Part shown: positions 25,006 through 33,318 of the stretch, in pieces
Position numbering within the stretch: position 1 is the first letter of the stretch
Layout of the letters: each line of letters begins with the position of its first letter
Made by a program: the position numbers and the translations under genes
The notes under the pieces: model-generated
Told to the model about the DNA's origin: nothing
Databases searched by the model: none
What the model saw: the letters and a program-made list of their open reading frames with translations, nothing else
Origin: Allonocardiopsis opalescens
GTDB lineage: Bacteria > Actinomycetota > Actinomycetes > Streptosporangiales > Streptosporangiaceae
DNA length: 64,000 nt
NCBI RefSeq assembly: GCF_003002095.1
Contig: NZ_PVZC01000004.1
Location: 639,646 to 703,645, forward strand
Direction of reading: 5' to 3'

Positions 25006-25450
25006 GACCCCCACGGTAGCCGCCCCCTCCGACAGCCTCCGGCCGCCGGCGCGCGCCCGCCGTGAGGAATGCCACATGCGCCCGTTCCCGCGTGTCGGTG
25101 CAGGTGAGCGCTTCGCCCACCGGTACGGGCCTGCGGGCGCGCGGAGGCGTCCGCCGCCGGACCGCCCGGCGGCTCCCGGGTAAACGAAAGCCCAGCAAAG
25201 GGTCCCGTTATCCCCTTGTTATGCATTACCGTCGGTCACGGCCGTATCCGACCATCCGACCAGGGTGTTCGCCGCGGCCCCCAGCGGCGCGTCGCGCCTC
25301 CTGCCCCCGGCGCCGAACCGCTCCCAGGCCGCCCCCGCCGTCCCGGAACCGCGCCCCCGCGCCTCCGGGCCGCCTGCGGGCGGGCCGGCCGCACCCCCGT
25401 GGCGGCCGGCCCGCCGCCGGCCCCGAACATCCCCCATCGAAGGACATCCC
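25006..25450. other. 445-base intergenic region
   Basis: No gene is supported here. The region separates the divergent sigma-factor and RlpA-like genes. It holds GC-rich hairpins around 25145-25180, a relatively AT-rich strip at 25180-25230 that probably contains the promoter of the RlpA-like gene, and the GTTAT direct repeat listed next. It was inspected for the c-di-AMP (ydaO-type) riboswitch common ahead of actinomycete wall hydrolases and none was found. Confidence 0.6.
25207..25223 (+). promoter_or_regulatory. GTTAT direct repeat upstream of the RlpA-like gene
   Basis: GTTATC and GTTATG are separated by five bases, an 11-base period. Direct repeats of GTTAC/GTAAC type with this period are bound by OmpR-family regulators such as MtrA, which control actinomycete wall-remodelling genes; the match here is suggestive only. 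Confidence 0.3.
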
Positions 25451-26149
25451 GTGGGCAACCACCGCCTGCGCCGCCCGCGCCGCCGGGCGCGCACCGTCAT
25501 CGCCGTACTGCTGGTCGGGCTGGTCGCCGCCGGCGTCGGCACCGCCGCCGTGCTGGCCGACCGGGGCGTCGAGCCGACGGCCGTGGTGGCCGAGGCGCTG
25601 GCGCCCGAGACGGCCCCGGCCGCCTCCGCCGAGCCCTCGCCGACCCGCGCGTCCCAGGAGACGGCGCCGCCCTCGGCCGCGCCCTCGCCGTCCCCGTCGG
25701 CGCCGCCCGCCGAGGACCTGGGCGCCGGCGCCGCGAGCGACGCCTCCGCGCGGCTGGCCGCGCCCGAGCCGAGCCCCGAGGAGCCGTCGGAGGAGTCCGG
25801 CGGCTCCGGCGGCGGCTCGGGCGGGGACGCCGGGGACTCCGGCGGCGAGGCCGTGACGACCTCGGGCGGCGGCAGCTGCGAGGCGTCCAGCTACGGCGAC
25901 CCGCAGCCCACCGCCAGCGGTGAGACCTTCGACCCGACCGCGATGACGGCGGCCCACCGCACCCTGCCCTTCGACACCCGCGTGCAGGTCACCAACCCCG
26001 ACAACGGGCGGTCGGTGATCGTGCGCATCAACGACCGCGGCCCCTACATCGACGGCCGCTGCCTGGACCTGTCCACGGCCGCCTTCGAGGAGATCGCCTC
26101 CCTGGACCAGGGCGTGGTCGACGTGGAGTGGGCGATCGTCGAGGAGTGA
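25451..26149 (+). CDS. RlpA-like double-psi beta-barrel secreted or anchored protein
   Basis: 232 residues. A basic N-terminus (RRPRRRART) and one hydrophobic helix (about 16-36) act as signal or anchor. A Pro/Ser/Ala/Glu-rich linker (about 40-135) leads to a C-terminal RlpA domain: SYGDPQPTASGETFDPTAMT, His169 in TAAHRTLPFDTRV and Asp195 in IVRINDRGPYIDG, the residues aligned with the catalytic pair of lytic transglycosylase RlpA. GAAGGA seven bases before the GTG at 25451. Probably acts on peptidoglycan outside the membrane. Confidence 0.87.
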   Translation: MGNHRLRRPRRRARTVIAVLLVGLVAAGVGTAAVLADRGVEPTAVVAEALAPETAPAASAEPSPTRASQETAPPSAAPSPSPSAPPAEDLGAGAASDASARLAAPEPSPEEPSEESGGSGGGSGGDAGDSGGEAVTTSGGGSCEASSYGDPQPTASGETFDPTAMTAAHRTLPFDTRVQVTNPDNGRSVIVRINDRGPYIDGRCLDLSTAAFEEIASLDQGVVDVEWAIVEE

Positions 26150-26167
26150 GGGCGCCCGGGGCGCCGC

Positions 26168-27511
26168 TCAGGCGGTGGACCGCACGCCGGGGATCTCGTC
26201 ATTGCGGAAGGCCTCGACGAACAGTCGGTGGTCCTCGCGCGCCGCGGCGGCGTAGTCGCGGGCGAACTCCACCAGCCAGGCGGTGAACTCCCGCTCGTGC
26301 CCGCGCAGCCGGGACTCGATCGCCTCCTCGGTCTGGAAGCCGACCAGGGTCTGGTCGGAGTCGGAGTCCGACACGCAGTGCGCCTTGGCGGTGGCCCGGC
26401 CCAGGTAGTCCAGCACCGGGGCGATCTCGCCGGGCTCGGTCAGCTCGCTCCAGTCCAGATCGCTCTGGTAGGGGGAGACCTCGCTGACGACGTAGCCGAT
26501 CCCGTCCAGTTCGGTGTGGCCGAGCAGCGGGTCGGCGTGCGCCTGCAGGGCGCGCTGCGACACGGCGGTGCGGTGGCCGTGGTGGGCGAAGTAGCCGGCG
26601 ATGCGCGGGTCGGTGACCACGCGGCTGGGCGCGGCGATGTTGCCCATCTTCATCGAGAGCACGATGTCGTTGTCCAGCGCCTCGTTGAAGCCCTCGATCA
26701 GCACGCTGTAGGCGGGCAGCCCGGCGCTGCCGATGCCGAAGCCGCCGACACCCACCACGTCCTTGACGTCGTAGGCGACGCCGCGGAAGCGCTTGTGCTC
26801 GGGGATGCTGTCCAGGTAGCCGGCGAAGGCCGCGCACACGGCGTCGTGCTCGGCGCGGTCCAGCCGCCGCACGCCCGGCGCCTCGCGGAAGCGCCGGTCG
26901 AAGCCCTCGGTCTCGGTGAGGGCGTTGAGCAGGGTGAGCCGGGTGCGCAGCCGGGTCTGCTGGAGCACGCGGTGCACGGCGCCCTCGGTGGTGCCCAGCC
27001 GCAGCGAGTAGGCGTGGTCGTCGGGCTGGTCGACGAACCAGCGCACCTGGTCGAGGTAGGCGGCGGCGTAGGTCTCCACCAGCCGGTCGATGGCCGCGTC
27101 CGACAGGGCCTTGCGCCAGCCCAGCAGCGCCACGCTGGCGGCGAAGCGCTGGAGGTCCCAGGTGAAGTGGCCGAGGTATGCCTCGTCGAAGTCGTTGACG
27201 TCGAAGATCAGCGAGCCCTCGCCGTCCATGTAGGTGCCGAAGTTCTCGGCGTGCAGGTCGCCCTGGATCCACACGCGGCCGGTGCGCTCGTCGGCCCAGG
27301 GGTCGTCCAGGCGGGCGACGTCGGCGTAGAAGAGGCAGGCGCTGCCCCGGTAGAAGGCGAAGGGGTCGGCGGCCATCTTGCGGAACTTGGTCCGGAAGGC
27401 GCCGGGGTCGGCGTGCATCAGCACTTCGAAGGCCTCGACCAGGGTGGTGACGATCCACTCGCGGCGGGACGCGGTGTCGTCGGTGCGCAGGGTGTCCGCT
27501 AGGGAGTCCAT
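26168..27511 (-). CDS. DUF2252 family protein
   Basis: 447 residues matching the full length of DUF2252, a kinase-fold family of unknown role. Characteristic strings are AFYRGSACLFYADVARL, WIQGDLHAENFGTYMD, IFDVNDFDEAYLGHFTWDL and the C-terminal LGRATAKAHC. The HAEN and NDFDE motifs resemble the catalytic loop and metal-binding motif of aminoglycoside-phosphotransferase-like kinases. It is divergent from an HTH protein across two strong operators that could control it too. Confidence 0.88.
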   Translation of the reverse strand: MDSLADTLRTDDTASRREWIVTTLVEAFEVLMHADPGAFRTKFRKMAADPFAFYRGSACLFYADVARLDDPWADERTGRVWIQGDLHAENFGTYMDGEGSLIFDVNDFDEAYLGHFTWDLQRFAASVALLGWRKALSDAAIDRLVETYAAAYLDQVRWFVDQPDDHAYSLRLGTTEGAVHRVLQQTRLRTRLTLLNALTETEGFDRRFREAPGVRRLDRAEHDAVCAAFAGYLDSIPEHKRFRGVAYDVKDVVGVGGFGIGSAGLPAYSVLIEGFNEALDNDIVLSMKMGNIAAPSRVVTDPRIAGYFAHHGHRTAVSQRALQAHADPLLGHTELDGIGYVVSEVSPYQSDLDWSELTEPGEIAPVLDYLGRATAKAHCVSDSDSDQTLVGFQTEEAIESRLRGHEREFTAWLVEFARDYAAAAREDHRLFVEAFRNDEIPGVRSTA

Positions 27512-27557
27512 GCCCCGATGATGCCCGGTCCGCCGGGAACGCGCCGGAAGACCGTCT

Positions 27558-27595
27558 ATTGACATGAAGCGTCAATAGGTTGACACTTGCTGTCA
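27558..27595. promoter_or_regulatory. Tandem operators TTGAC-N7-GTCAA
   Basis: Two identical-format inverted repeats, TTGAC-N7-GTCAA at 27558-27574 and at 27579-27595, are offset by 21 bases, two helical turns. The first is embedded in a longer perfect repeat, CTATTGAC with GTCAATAG. The TTGACA of each can also serve as a -35 box, so a bound protein would block transcription of the HTH gene and probably of the divergent DUF2252 gene. Confidence 0.75.
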
Positions 27596-27642
27596 ATAGG
27601 CGGTGGGCATGAGGCCCGCCCCGCGCCGGCGCAGGAGGAGAC

Positions 27643-28104
27643 GTGGGCGGCAACCGGGCACCGTCGCGCACCGAGCTGATCGACTATCTGGTCAGGCAGG
27701 TCGAGATCCGGGTCCTGGACCCGGCCGAGATCCTGCTCGGCGAGAGCGACGCCCTGGCGGAGCTGCGCGTGTGGACGGCGAGCAAGGCGGCCGGCTGGGC
27801 CGGCGAGCTGCTCGGCGGCGACGACGACGCGGCGATGCGCACCGTGATGCGGCTGCTGATGGCGCTGTATCCCGACGACGGCCCCTTCGACCCGCCCGCG
27901 GAGTGGTGGCGCACACCGCTGGGCCGGGTGGTGGTGCGGCGCGTCGGCCATCCGGTCGCCGCCTCCGTCTCCTACGCCACCGCCGGGGCGATGCTCGGCG
28001 TCAGCAGGCAGTTCGTGCACGACCTCGTCGTGCGGGGCCGGCTGGAGCGCCACCCCGACGGCGGCGTGAGCACCGCCTCGGTGCGCGAGCGCGCCAAGGC
28101 CTGA
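27643..28104 (+). CDS. Protein with C-terminal MerR/excisionase-like HTH
   Basis: 153 residues. The N-terminal two thirds is helical with an acidic strip and matches no family I can name. The last 45 residues, SYATAGAMLGVSRQFVHDLVVRGRLERHPDGG, form an HTH of the MerR/excisionase type. AGGAGGAG three bases before the GTG at 27643 gives strong initiation. Probably the repressor that binds the tandem operators just upstream and controls itself and the following hydrolase gene. Confidence 0.78.
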   Translation: MGGNRAPSRTELIDYLVRQVEIRVLDPAEILLGESDALAELRVWTASKAAGWAGELLGGDDDAAMRTVMRLLMALYPDDGPFDPPAEWWRTPLGRVVVRRVGHPVAASVSYATAGAMLGVSRQFVHDLVVRGRLERHPDGGVSTASVRERAKA

Positions 28105-28167
28105 GCCCCACCACCGCCCCCTTCCCCGGCGACCGCTCGGCCGCCCCCATCCCGATCCGGAGACACC

Positions 28168-29112
28168 GTGACCGCACCTGCGCCCTTCGCGCCCCACCCC
28201 GCCACCGACACCGTCGTCAGCACCGGACCCGTCCCCATCGCCGTCCGCGACCACGGCGGCGACGGGCCGCCGCTCCTGCTGCTGCACGGCGGCGGCGCCA
28301 ACCTGGCGGCGATGACCCCGCTGGCCGCGCGGCTGCGCGGCCGGTACCGGGTCATCACCCCCGACCTGCGCGGGCACGGCCGCTCCGGCGACGGGCCGTG
28401 GGACTGGGACGCGGTGCTCGACGACCTCGCCGCCGTGGCCGGCGCACTGCGGCTGGAGCGCCCGGCGGTGGTCGGCTGGTCGCTGGGCGGCATGGCCGCC
28501 GCGCACTGGGCCCGCCGCACCCCCGACTGCCCCGGAGCGGTGAACATCGACGGGAACCCCACTCCGACCCGCCCCGAGCAGCTGCCCGGCCTGGACCCCG
28601 GGCAGGCCGCCGCCGAACTGGACCGGCTGCACGCCCTCTTCGACGCCATGAGCGCCGGGCCGCCGCCGATGACCCGTGCACAGGCCGACGCCCTGATCGA
28701 GCAGCAGCGCCAGGCCGCGCTGGGCGGCGGCGCCTTCCCCGGGGACGCCCGGGCGGCGACCACCGAGCGCAACCTGGTCCCCGAGGGCGAGGTCCTGCGG
28801 CTGCGCCCGGCACCGGACACACTGGCCCAGATCCAGCGCGCGCTGCGCGAGCTGGACGTGTTCGCGCTCTACCGTGACGCCCGGGTGCCGGTACTGGCCC
28901 TGCACGCCACCCGCAACCTTCCGCACCAGGAGCCCTTCGCCGGACTCTACGACGCCTACCGCGCCTGGCTGCGCGAGCGGCTGGCCGCCACGGCCGCCGC
29001 CGTCCCGCTCCTCAGCGGCCACCACCTGCCCGACGCCAGCCACGCCATGGTCGCCGAGGACCCCGACCGGGTGGCCGCCGTGGTGGCGGACTTCCTCGCG
29101 GCCGCGGGCTGA
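28168..29112 (+). CDS. Alpha/beta-hydrolase
   Basis: 314 residues. Oxyanion-hole motif LLLHGGGANLAAM, nucleophile Ser105 in VVGWSLGGMAA, and the catalytic His in LPDASHAMVAEDP near the C-terminus; the acid is probably Asp in the VNIDGNP or later loop. RGHGRSGDG after strand 4 is typical of esterase/haloperoxidase-type hydrolases. It lies 63 bases after the HTH gene on the same strand. Substrate unknown. Confidence 0.88.
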   Translation: MTAPAPFAPHPATDTVVSTGPVPIAVRDHGGDGPPLLLLHGGGANLAAMTPLAARLRGRYRVITPDLRGHGRSGDGPWDWDAVLDDLAAVAGALRLERPAVVGWSLGGMAAAHWARRTPDCPGAVNIDGNPTPTRPEQLPGLDPGQAAAELDRLHALFDAMSAGPPPMTRAQADALIEQQRQAALGGGAFPGDARAATTERNLVPEGEVLRLRPAPDTLAQIQRALRELDVFALYRDARVPVLALHATRNLPHQEPFAGLYDAYRAWLRERLAATAAAVPLLSGHHLPDASHAMVAEDPDRVAAVVADFLAAAG

Positions 29113-29180
29113 GCGGCGCGCCCCGGCGGTGCTTGGATGGACCGGGGCCGCCGCCGGGGCGGCCCGCCGAAGGGAGCGCA

Positions 29181-29735
29181 GTGGCCAGCCAGAAAGAGCG
29201 CATGCTCGCCGGTGAGCTGTACATCGCCGACGACCCCGAGATCGCCGCGGACGCCCTGCGCGGCGCGCTGCTGTGCGAGGCGTTCAACGCCACCTCGGCG
29301 GCCGACCCCGCCGCCCGGCGCGCCGCGCTGGCGGAGCTGCTGGGCCGGCTGGGCGAGGGCGCCGAGGTCCGGCCGCCGCTGCAGGTGGACTACGGCGCCC
29401 ACATCAGCATCGGAGCGCGCACCTTCGTCAACTTCGGCGCCGTCATGCTCGACGTCGCACCGATCACCATCGGCGCCGACGTGCAGATCGGCCCGAACGT
29501 GCAGCTGCTCACCCCCACCCACCCGGTAGAGCCCGAGCCGCGCCGCGAGAAGTGGGAGGCGGCGCGGCCGATCACCATCGGCGACAACGTCTGGCTCGGC
29601 GGCGGCGCGATCGTCTGCCCGGGGGTGAGCATCGGCGAGAACACCGTAGTGGGCGCCGGAGCGGTGGTCACCCGCGACCTGCCCGCCAACGTGGTCGCGG
29701 TCGGCAACCCGGCCCGCGTCACCCGCCAGATCTGA
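29181..29735 (+). CDS. Sugar O-acetyltransferase (maltose/galactoside type)
   Basis: 184 residues. The N-terminal Mac domain (KERMLAGELYIADDPEI) is followed by left-handed beta-helix hexapeptide repeats (HISIGARTFVNFGAVMLD, ITIGADVQIGPNVQLL) with the catalytic His in LLTPTHPVEPEPR, and ends VVAVGNPARV. This is the LacA/Maa/NodL family, transferring acetyl from acetyl-CoA to a sugar. GGGAG upstream supports the GTG at 29181. Confidence 0.92.
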   Translation: MASQKERMLAGELYIADDPEIAADALRGALLCEAFNATSAADPAARRAALAELLGRLGEGAEVRPPLQVDYGAHISIGARTFVNFGAVMLDVAPITIGADVQIGPNVQLLTPTHPVEPEPRREKWEAARPITIGDNVWLGGGAIVCPGVSIGENTVVGAGAVVTRDLPANVVAVGNPARVTRQI

Positions 29736-29740
29736 GCGGA

Positions 29741-30508
29741 CTAGCGGGACAGCTCGTTCTCGCGGCGGGCCCGCGCCACCGCGGTGCCGTAGGAGACGCA
29801 GAACACCACCGCGGCCGGGCCCAGGGTGATCATCGCGGGCGACAGCAGCACCGCCATGATCCCCTGAGGCCCGGGGTACTCCCACACGCCCAGCGCCAGC
29901 AGCGGGACCAGCAGCACGATCGCGCCGACCGGGATCGACGGCAGCGTCCACATCATCGCCGGTCCGAGCCCGACCACCCACGGGCTCATCCGCACCCGGG
30001 TGGCGGCCGGGTGCGGCACGGCGCCGGGCGGCGGCGTCCAGTCGGCGCCGCGCCGCCGCTCCCACTCCGCGCGCAGCGCGGCCGCCTCCTGGTGGAAGCC
30101 GGGCACGGTGGCGCTGCTGAAACCGGGCAGGTAGCGCCGGCGGCCGGTGCGGTCGTAGAGCGCCACCAGATCGGGCCGCCCGCCCGGGCCGGGCCGCGGC
30201 ACCCCGGTCTCGGACACGGCGCCCACCACCGACTCCACCGTCAGGTCGGCGATCTGCGACCACGGGTACCGGATGGTCCGGAAGGGCCCCCTCAGCGCGA
30301 CGCCGCCGTCGTCGACCAGGGTTGCGCTGCGCTCCACCAGCAGCTGCAGCAGGCCCAGCAGCACCACGAACGGCGACATGGCGGCGAGTCCGATCAGCAG
30401 GGCGTCGCCGCCCTCGACGGCCATGGCGATGAAGGCCGTCACCATGAAGGCCCAGCCGGGCAGCAGGACCATCCGAGCCTTGGCCGCAGGTGCCCGGTAG
30501 ACGCGCAT
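29741..30508 (-). CDS. Membrane protein with PH-like domain
   Basis: 255 residues. Two N-terminal helices (about 15-60), a soluble central part with a PH-like core (ATLVDDGGVALRGPFRTIRYPWSQIADLTVES), then two to three helices at the C-terminus. This matches the bacterial PH-domain membrane family of unknown role. GAGGGGAGCG precedes the ATG at 30508. Convergent with the O-acetyltransferase gene, five bases apart. Confidence 0.75.
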   Translation of the reverse strand: MRVYRAPAAKARMVLLPGWAFMVTAFIAMAVEGGDALLIGLAAMSPFVVLLGLLQLLVERSATLVDDGGVALRGPFRTIRYPWSQIADLTVESVVGAVSETGVPRPGPGGRPDLVALYDRTGRRRYLPGFSSATVPGFHQEAAALRAEWERRRGADWTPPPGAVPHPAATRVRMSPWVVGLGPAMMWTLPSIPVGAIVLLVPLLALGVWEYPGPQGIMAVLLSPAMITLGPAAVVFCVSYGTAVARARRENELSR

Positions 30509-30594
30509 GGTCCGCTCCCCTCGGCTTCGGAGCCCGCACCGCCGTCCCGGCGGCGCGCACAGTCTAGATCCGCTCTGTGCGCAGGGTCACCGGT

Positions 30595-31176
30595 TCATCG
30601 CGATTCGTTCGCGTCCGAGCCGGTCTCGTCCTCGAACCAGTAGGTCGCGGTGTCGATCGCGATCGGGCCGCCCGGCGCTCCGGCCGCGACCCGGAAGTCG
30701 CCCTCGGCGTGCAGCCCGGCGAGTTCTCCGGTGCCCGAGCCGGCCACCGCCGTCCAGCGGCCGTGCGCGACGCCGTCGGCGTCGTAGTAGCCGGCGCAGC
30801 TGATCACGAAGGCCCCGGTGCGGCCGCCGAGCGTGCCCTCGATCCGCTCCACGCCGGTGAGGCTGCCCGAACCGTCGGCGCGCAGGACGCCGACGTGCTG
30901 GGCGACGCCGGTGCCGGTGATGCCGCCGGTGAACTCCTCGGTCATGCCGTAGGTGACCAGCCGCACGCCGCTGGCGTCGGCCGGGCTGACCTCGGTGCGC
31001 CGGTAGGTCTCCGGCAGCACGCGGACCACGGAGCTGAGCTTGCGGCGCTGCGCGGGCCCCCCGGGTGTCGCAGCGCCGGCCAGCCCGGACGCGGTGTCGT
31101 GCGGGGGCAGGGTGAAGCCGAGCGGTTCCAGGGACGCGTCGCCGTGCGCCGTCCGGGTCTCCGTCCGCTGGGACAT
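30595..31176 (-). CDS. DUF3224 domain protein
   Basis: 193 residues. The C-terminal two thirds match DUF3224, a small beta-barrel family: TEEFTGGITGTG, GSLTGVERIEGTLGGRTGAFV and GTGELAGLHAEGDFR. The N-terminal 45 residues are a variable extension. GAGGAG upstream of the ATG at 31176. Divergent from a TetR gene with a perfect operator between them, so it is the likely target. Biochemical role unknown. Confidence 0.85.
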   Translation of the reverse strand: MSQRTETRTAHGDASLEPLGFTLPPHDTASGLAGAATPGGPAQRRKLSSVVRVLPETYRRTEVSPADASGVRLVTYGMTEEFTGGITGTGVAQHVGVLRADGSGSLTGVERIEGTLGGRTGAFVISCAGYYDADGVAHGRWTAVAGSGTGELAGLHAEGDFRVAAGAPGGPIAIDTATYWFEDETGSDANESR

Positions 31177-31227
31177 CTGTGCTCCTCAAGCCTTCTCGCG
31201 GGTTCTTCGTTCTGACACTCAGACGCT

Positions 31228-31246
31228 AATGGCACTAAGTGCCATT
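31228..31246. promoter_or_regulatory. TetR operator, 19-base near-perfect palindrome
   Basis: AATGGCACT-A-AGTGCCATT: two perfect 9-base arms around a single central base, in the gap between the divergent DUF3224 and TetR genes. Confidence 0.75.
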
Positions 31247-31314
31247 TGGCAACCGGGCGCTATGCTCTCCCGTGAGGCGGTCGGGCCTCCACCACGGGCG
31301 GCGAAGGGCGGACG

Positions 31315-31893
31315 GTGACCCTGCGGGAGCGGAAGAAGGCGCTGACGCGCTCGGCGATCGAGGACGCGGCCCTGCGGCTGTTCCAGGAGCGCGGCTACGA
31401 CGCCACCACGCTGGAGGACGTCTGCGAGTCCGTGCTGGTCTCCCGGCGCACGTTCTTCCGGTACTTCGGCCACAAGGAGGACGTGCTGCTGGCCCGGTTC
31501 CGCGACGCGCTCACCGAGGCCGGCACGCATCTGAGGGACCGTCCCGCCGGCGAGGGCCTACGCGCCTCGCTCGCGGCGCAGTTCGACCGCGCCGCCGAGA
31601 TCTACGACGCCGCGCCGGAACGCGAGCTGATCAGGATCCGGCTGCTCAGCACCACGCCGTCACTGGCGGGCGGCTACCTGCGGGTGCTCACCGGTTTCGA
31701 GTCAATGGTCCGCGCGTTCGCCGCCGAGCGCACCGGCGAGCCGGCCGACGGCCCCGGCGTGCGCCTGATCGCGGCCGGGGCGATGACCGCCTTCCGGGTC
31801 GCCCTGGAGGTGTGGGCCGACGGCGGCGGTACCGAACCGCTCGGCCCGCTGGCCCAGCGGAACCTGGAACGGCTGCTGGGCGACGTGCGCTAG
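31315..31893 (+). CDS. TetR family transcriptional regulator
   Basis: 192 residues. HTH at residues about 10-55 (ALRLFQERGYDATTLEDVCESVLVSRRTFFRYFGHKEDVL) and a helical ligand domain with ERELIRIRLLSTTPSLAGGYL. Starts at a GTG. The palindrome at 31228 is its probable operator, controlling itself and the divergent DUF3224 gene. Confidence 0.92.
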   Translation: MTLRERKKALTRSAIEDAALRLFQERGYDATTLEDVCESVLVSRRTFFRYFGHKEDVLLARFRDALTEAGTHLRDRPAGEGLRASLAAQFDRAAEIYDAAPERELIRIRLLSTTPSLAGGYLRVLTGFESMVRAFAAERTGEPADGPGVRLIAAGAMTAFRVALEVWADGGGTEPLGPLAQRNLERLLGDVR

Positions 31894-31930
31894 GCCGGGC
31901 GCGTCGGTGCCGGCGGGTAGGGTGCGGGGC

Positions 31931-32866
31931 ATGCGCGAACCCGCCTGCGTGGGCGCATTCATCCGCGACGCCGCCAACCGCGTCTACGTGCACCACCGCA
32001 CCGCCACCCGCAGGCTGCTGCCCGACACCTGGGACATCGTCGGCGGCCACCTGGAGCCGGGGGAGACGCCCGAGCAGGCGCTGGCCCGCGAGATCGAGGA
32101 GGAGACCGGCTGGCGGCTGCGCCGCGTCGAGGCGGTCGTCGCCGACTGGGAGTGGTGCCTGGACGGCGTGGTCAGGCGCGAACTCGACTACCTGGTGGAG
32201 GTCGACGGCGATCTCACCGCGCCCCGCCTGGAGGAAGGCAGGCACGACGCCGGCGCGTGGGTCGGCCCGGGCGATCTGGACCTGATGATGGCCGGCCGCA
32301 CCGACGGCGACCGGCGGCTGCGCGACCTGGTGGCCCGCGTGGTGCGCACCCGCCTCACCGAGCGGCTGCGCCTGGAGCCCATCGGCCCCTGCCACGCCGC
32401 CGACCTGCACGCGATCCACCGCGACGAGGCCGTCGCCCACTGGCACGCCGGCCGCTGGAGCGCGGAGACCGCCGCCTCCTACGCCGCACGCGCCGCCCGC
32501 GCCTGGGAGGCCGACGGCGTGCACAAGTGGATCGCCTACGAGCGCTCCACCGGCGAACTCGTGGGCAGGGGCGGCCTGTCCCTGACCGAGGTCGACGGCG
32601 CCCGCCGCCTGGAGGCCGGCTGGACCGTCCGCGACCACCTGCGCGGCCGCGGCTTCGCCACCGAGATCGGCCGCGCCGCCCTGGCCTTCGCCTTCACCGA
32701 ACTCGGCGCCGAGCAGGTGGTCGCCTTCACCGAGCCGCACAACACCCGCTCCCGCGCGGTGATGGAGCGCCTGGGCATGTCGCGCCCGCGCCCCATCACC
32801 CACCGCGGCGAGCCCTTCGTCCTCTACACCGCCGACGCGCCGGGCTCAGGCTCAGGTCGAGGATGA
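31931..32866 (+). CDS. Nudix hydrolase - GNAT acetyltransferase fusion
   Basis: 311 residues in two enzymes. Residues 5-140 form a Nudix domain with the complete box GHLEPGETPEQALAREIEEE TGW (Gly39 to Trp61), which binds the metal and cleaves a nucleoside-diphosphate-linked substrate. Residues about 145-311 form a RimJ/RimL-like GNAT domain: RLRLEPIGPCHAADLHAIHR, WTVRDHLRGRGFATEIGRAA and NTRSRAVMERLGM. The reading frame is continuous with no internal start likely. Substrates are unknown. Confidence 0.88.
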   Translation: MREPACVGAFIRDAANRVYVHHRTATRRLLPDTWDIVGGHLEPGETPEQALAREIEEETGWRLRRVEAVVADWEWCLDGVVRRELDYLVEVDGDLTAPRLEEGRHDAGAWVGPGDLDLMMAGRTDGDRRLRDLVARVVRTRLTERLRLEPIGPCHAADLHAIHRDEAVAHWHAGRWSAETAASYAARAARAWEADGVHKWIAYERSTGELVGRGGLSLTEVDGARRLEAGWTVRDHLRGRGFATEIGRAALAFAFTELGAEQVVAFTEPHNTRSRAVMERLGMSRPRPITHRGEPFVLYTADAPGSGSGRG

Positions 32867-32881
32867 CGGTCGCGCGCCGCT

Positions 32882-33226
32882 TCAGCCCTCGTCCTCCTTC
32901 ATCGCCTCCAGCAGCTCGTCCAGCCGCCGGTGCCGCTGCTCGACCGCCAGCCGGTAGGTGTCGATCCAGCTGGTCAGCTCCGCCAGAGCGGCCGGATCCA
33001 GGTGGCAGGGGCGGCGCTGGCCGTCGCGGCTGCGGGTAATCAGGCCCGCCGCCTCCAGTACCTGGATGTGCCGGGAGACGGCCTGCTTGGTGATCGAGAA
33101 CGGTTCGGCCAGCTCGTTGACGGTCGCGTCGCCGCGCGACAGCCGGGCGATCAGCGCCCGCCGCACCGGATCGCCCAGCGCGGCGAACGCGCGGTCCAGC
33201 CGCTCGTCCTCGCCTTCATCGGCCAC
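32882..33226 (-). CDS. ArsR family transcriptional regulator
   Basis: 114 residues. Winged HTH LGDPVRRALIARLSRGDATVNELAEPFSITKQAVSRHIQVLEAAGL with wing RDGQRRPCHL, of the branch usually paired with SRPBCC (AHSA1) proteins; no metal-binding Cys pair. GGATGG nine bases before the GTG at 33226 supports that start over a TTG at 33250. No SRPBCC partner follows in the window. An inverted repeat directly upstream is its likely operator. Confidence 0.88.
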   Translation of the reverse strand: MADEGEDERLDRAFAALGDPVRRALIARLSRGDATVNELAEPFSITKQAVSRHIQVLEAAGLITRSRDGQRRPCHLDPAALAELTSWIDTYRLAVEQRHRRLDELLEAMKEDEG

Positions 33227-33246
33227 GTTGTCTACCCATCCCTTTA

Positions 33247-33262
33247 TCAACCAATGTGTTGA
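33247..33262. promoter_or_regulatory. ArsR operator, TCAAC-N6-GTTGA
   Basis: Perfect 5-base arms, with extra symmetry at the flanking TA/TA bases (TATCAAC and GTTGACTATA). It overlaps the promoter region immediately ahead of the ArsR start. Confidence 0.55.
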
Positions 33263-33318
33263 CTATAGGCAAGGGGTGGCACAGCGGTCAAGCCCGGCCG
33301 GCGGCCGCGGGGGAGCGG

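Noticed and set aside
25006..25450. A c-di-AMP riboswitch ahead of the RlpA-like gene
   Set aside because: The conserved ydaO-type sequence blocks were looked for and not found; only GC hairpins and a direct repeat are present.
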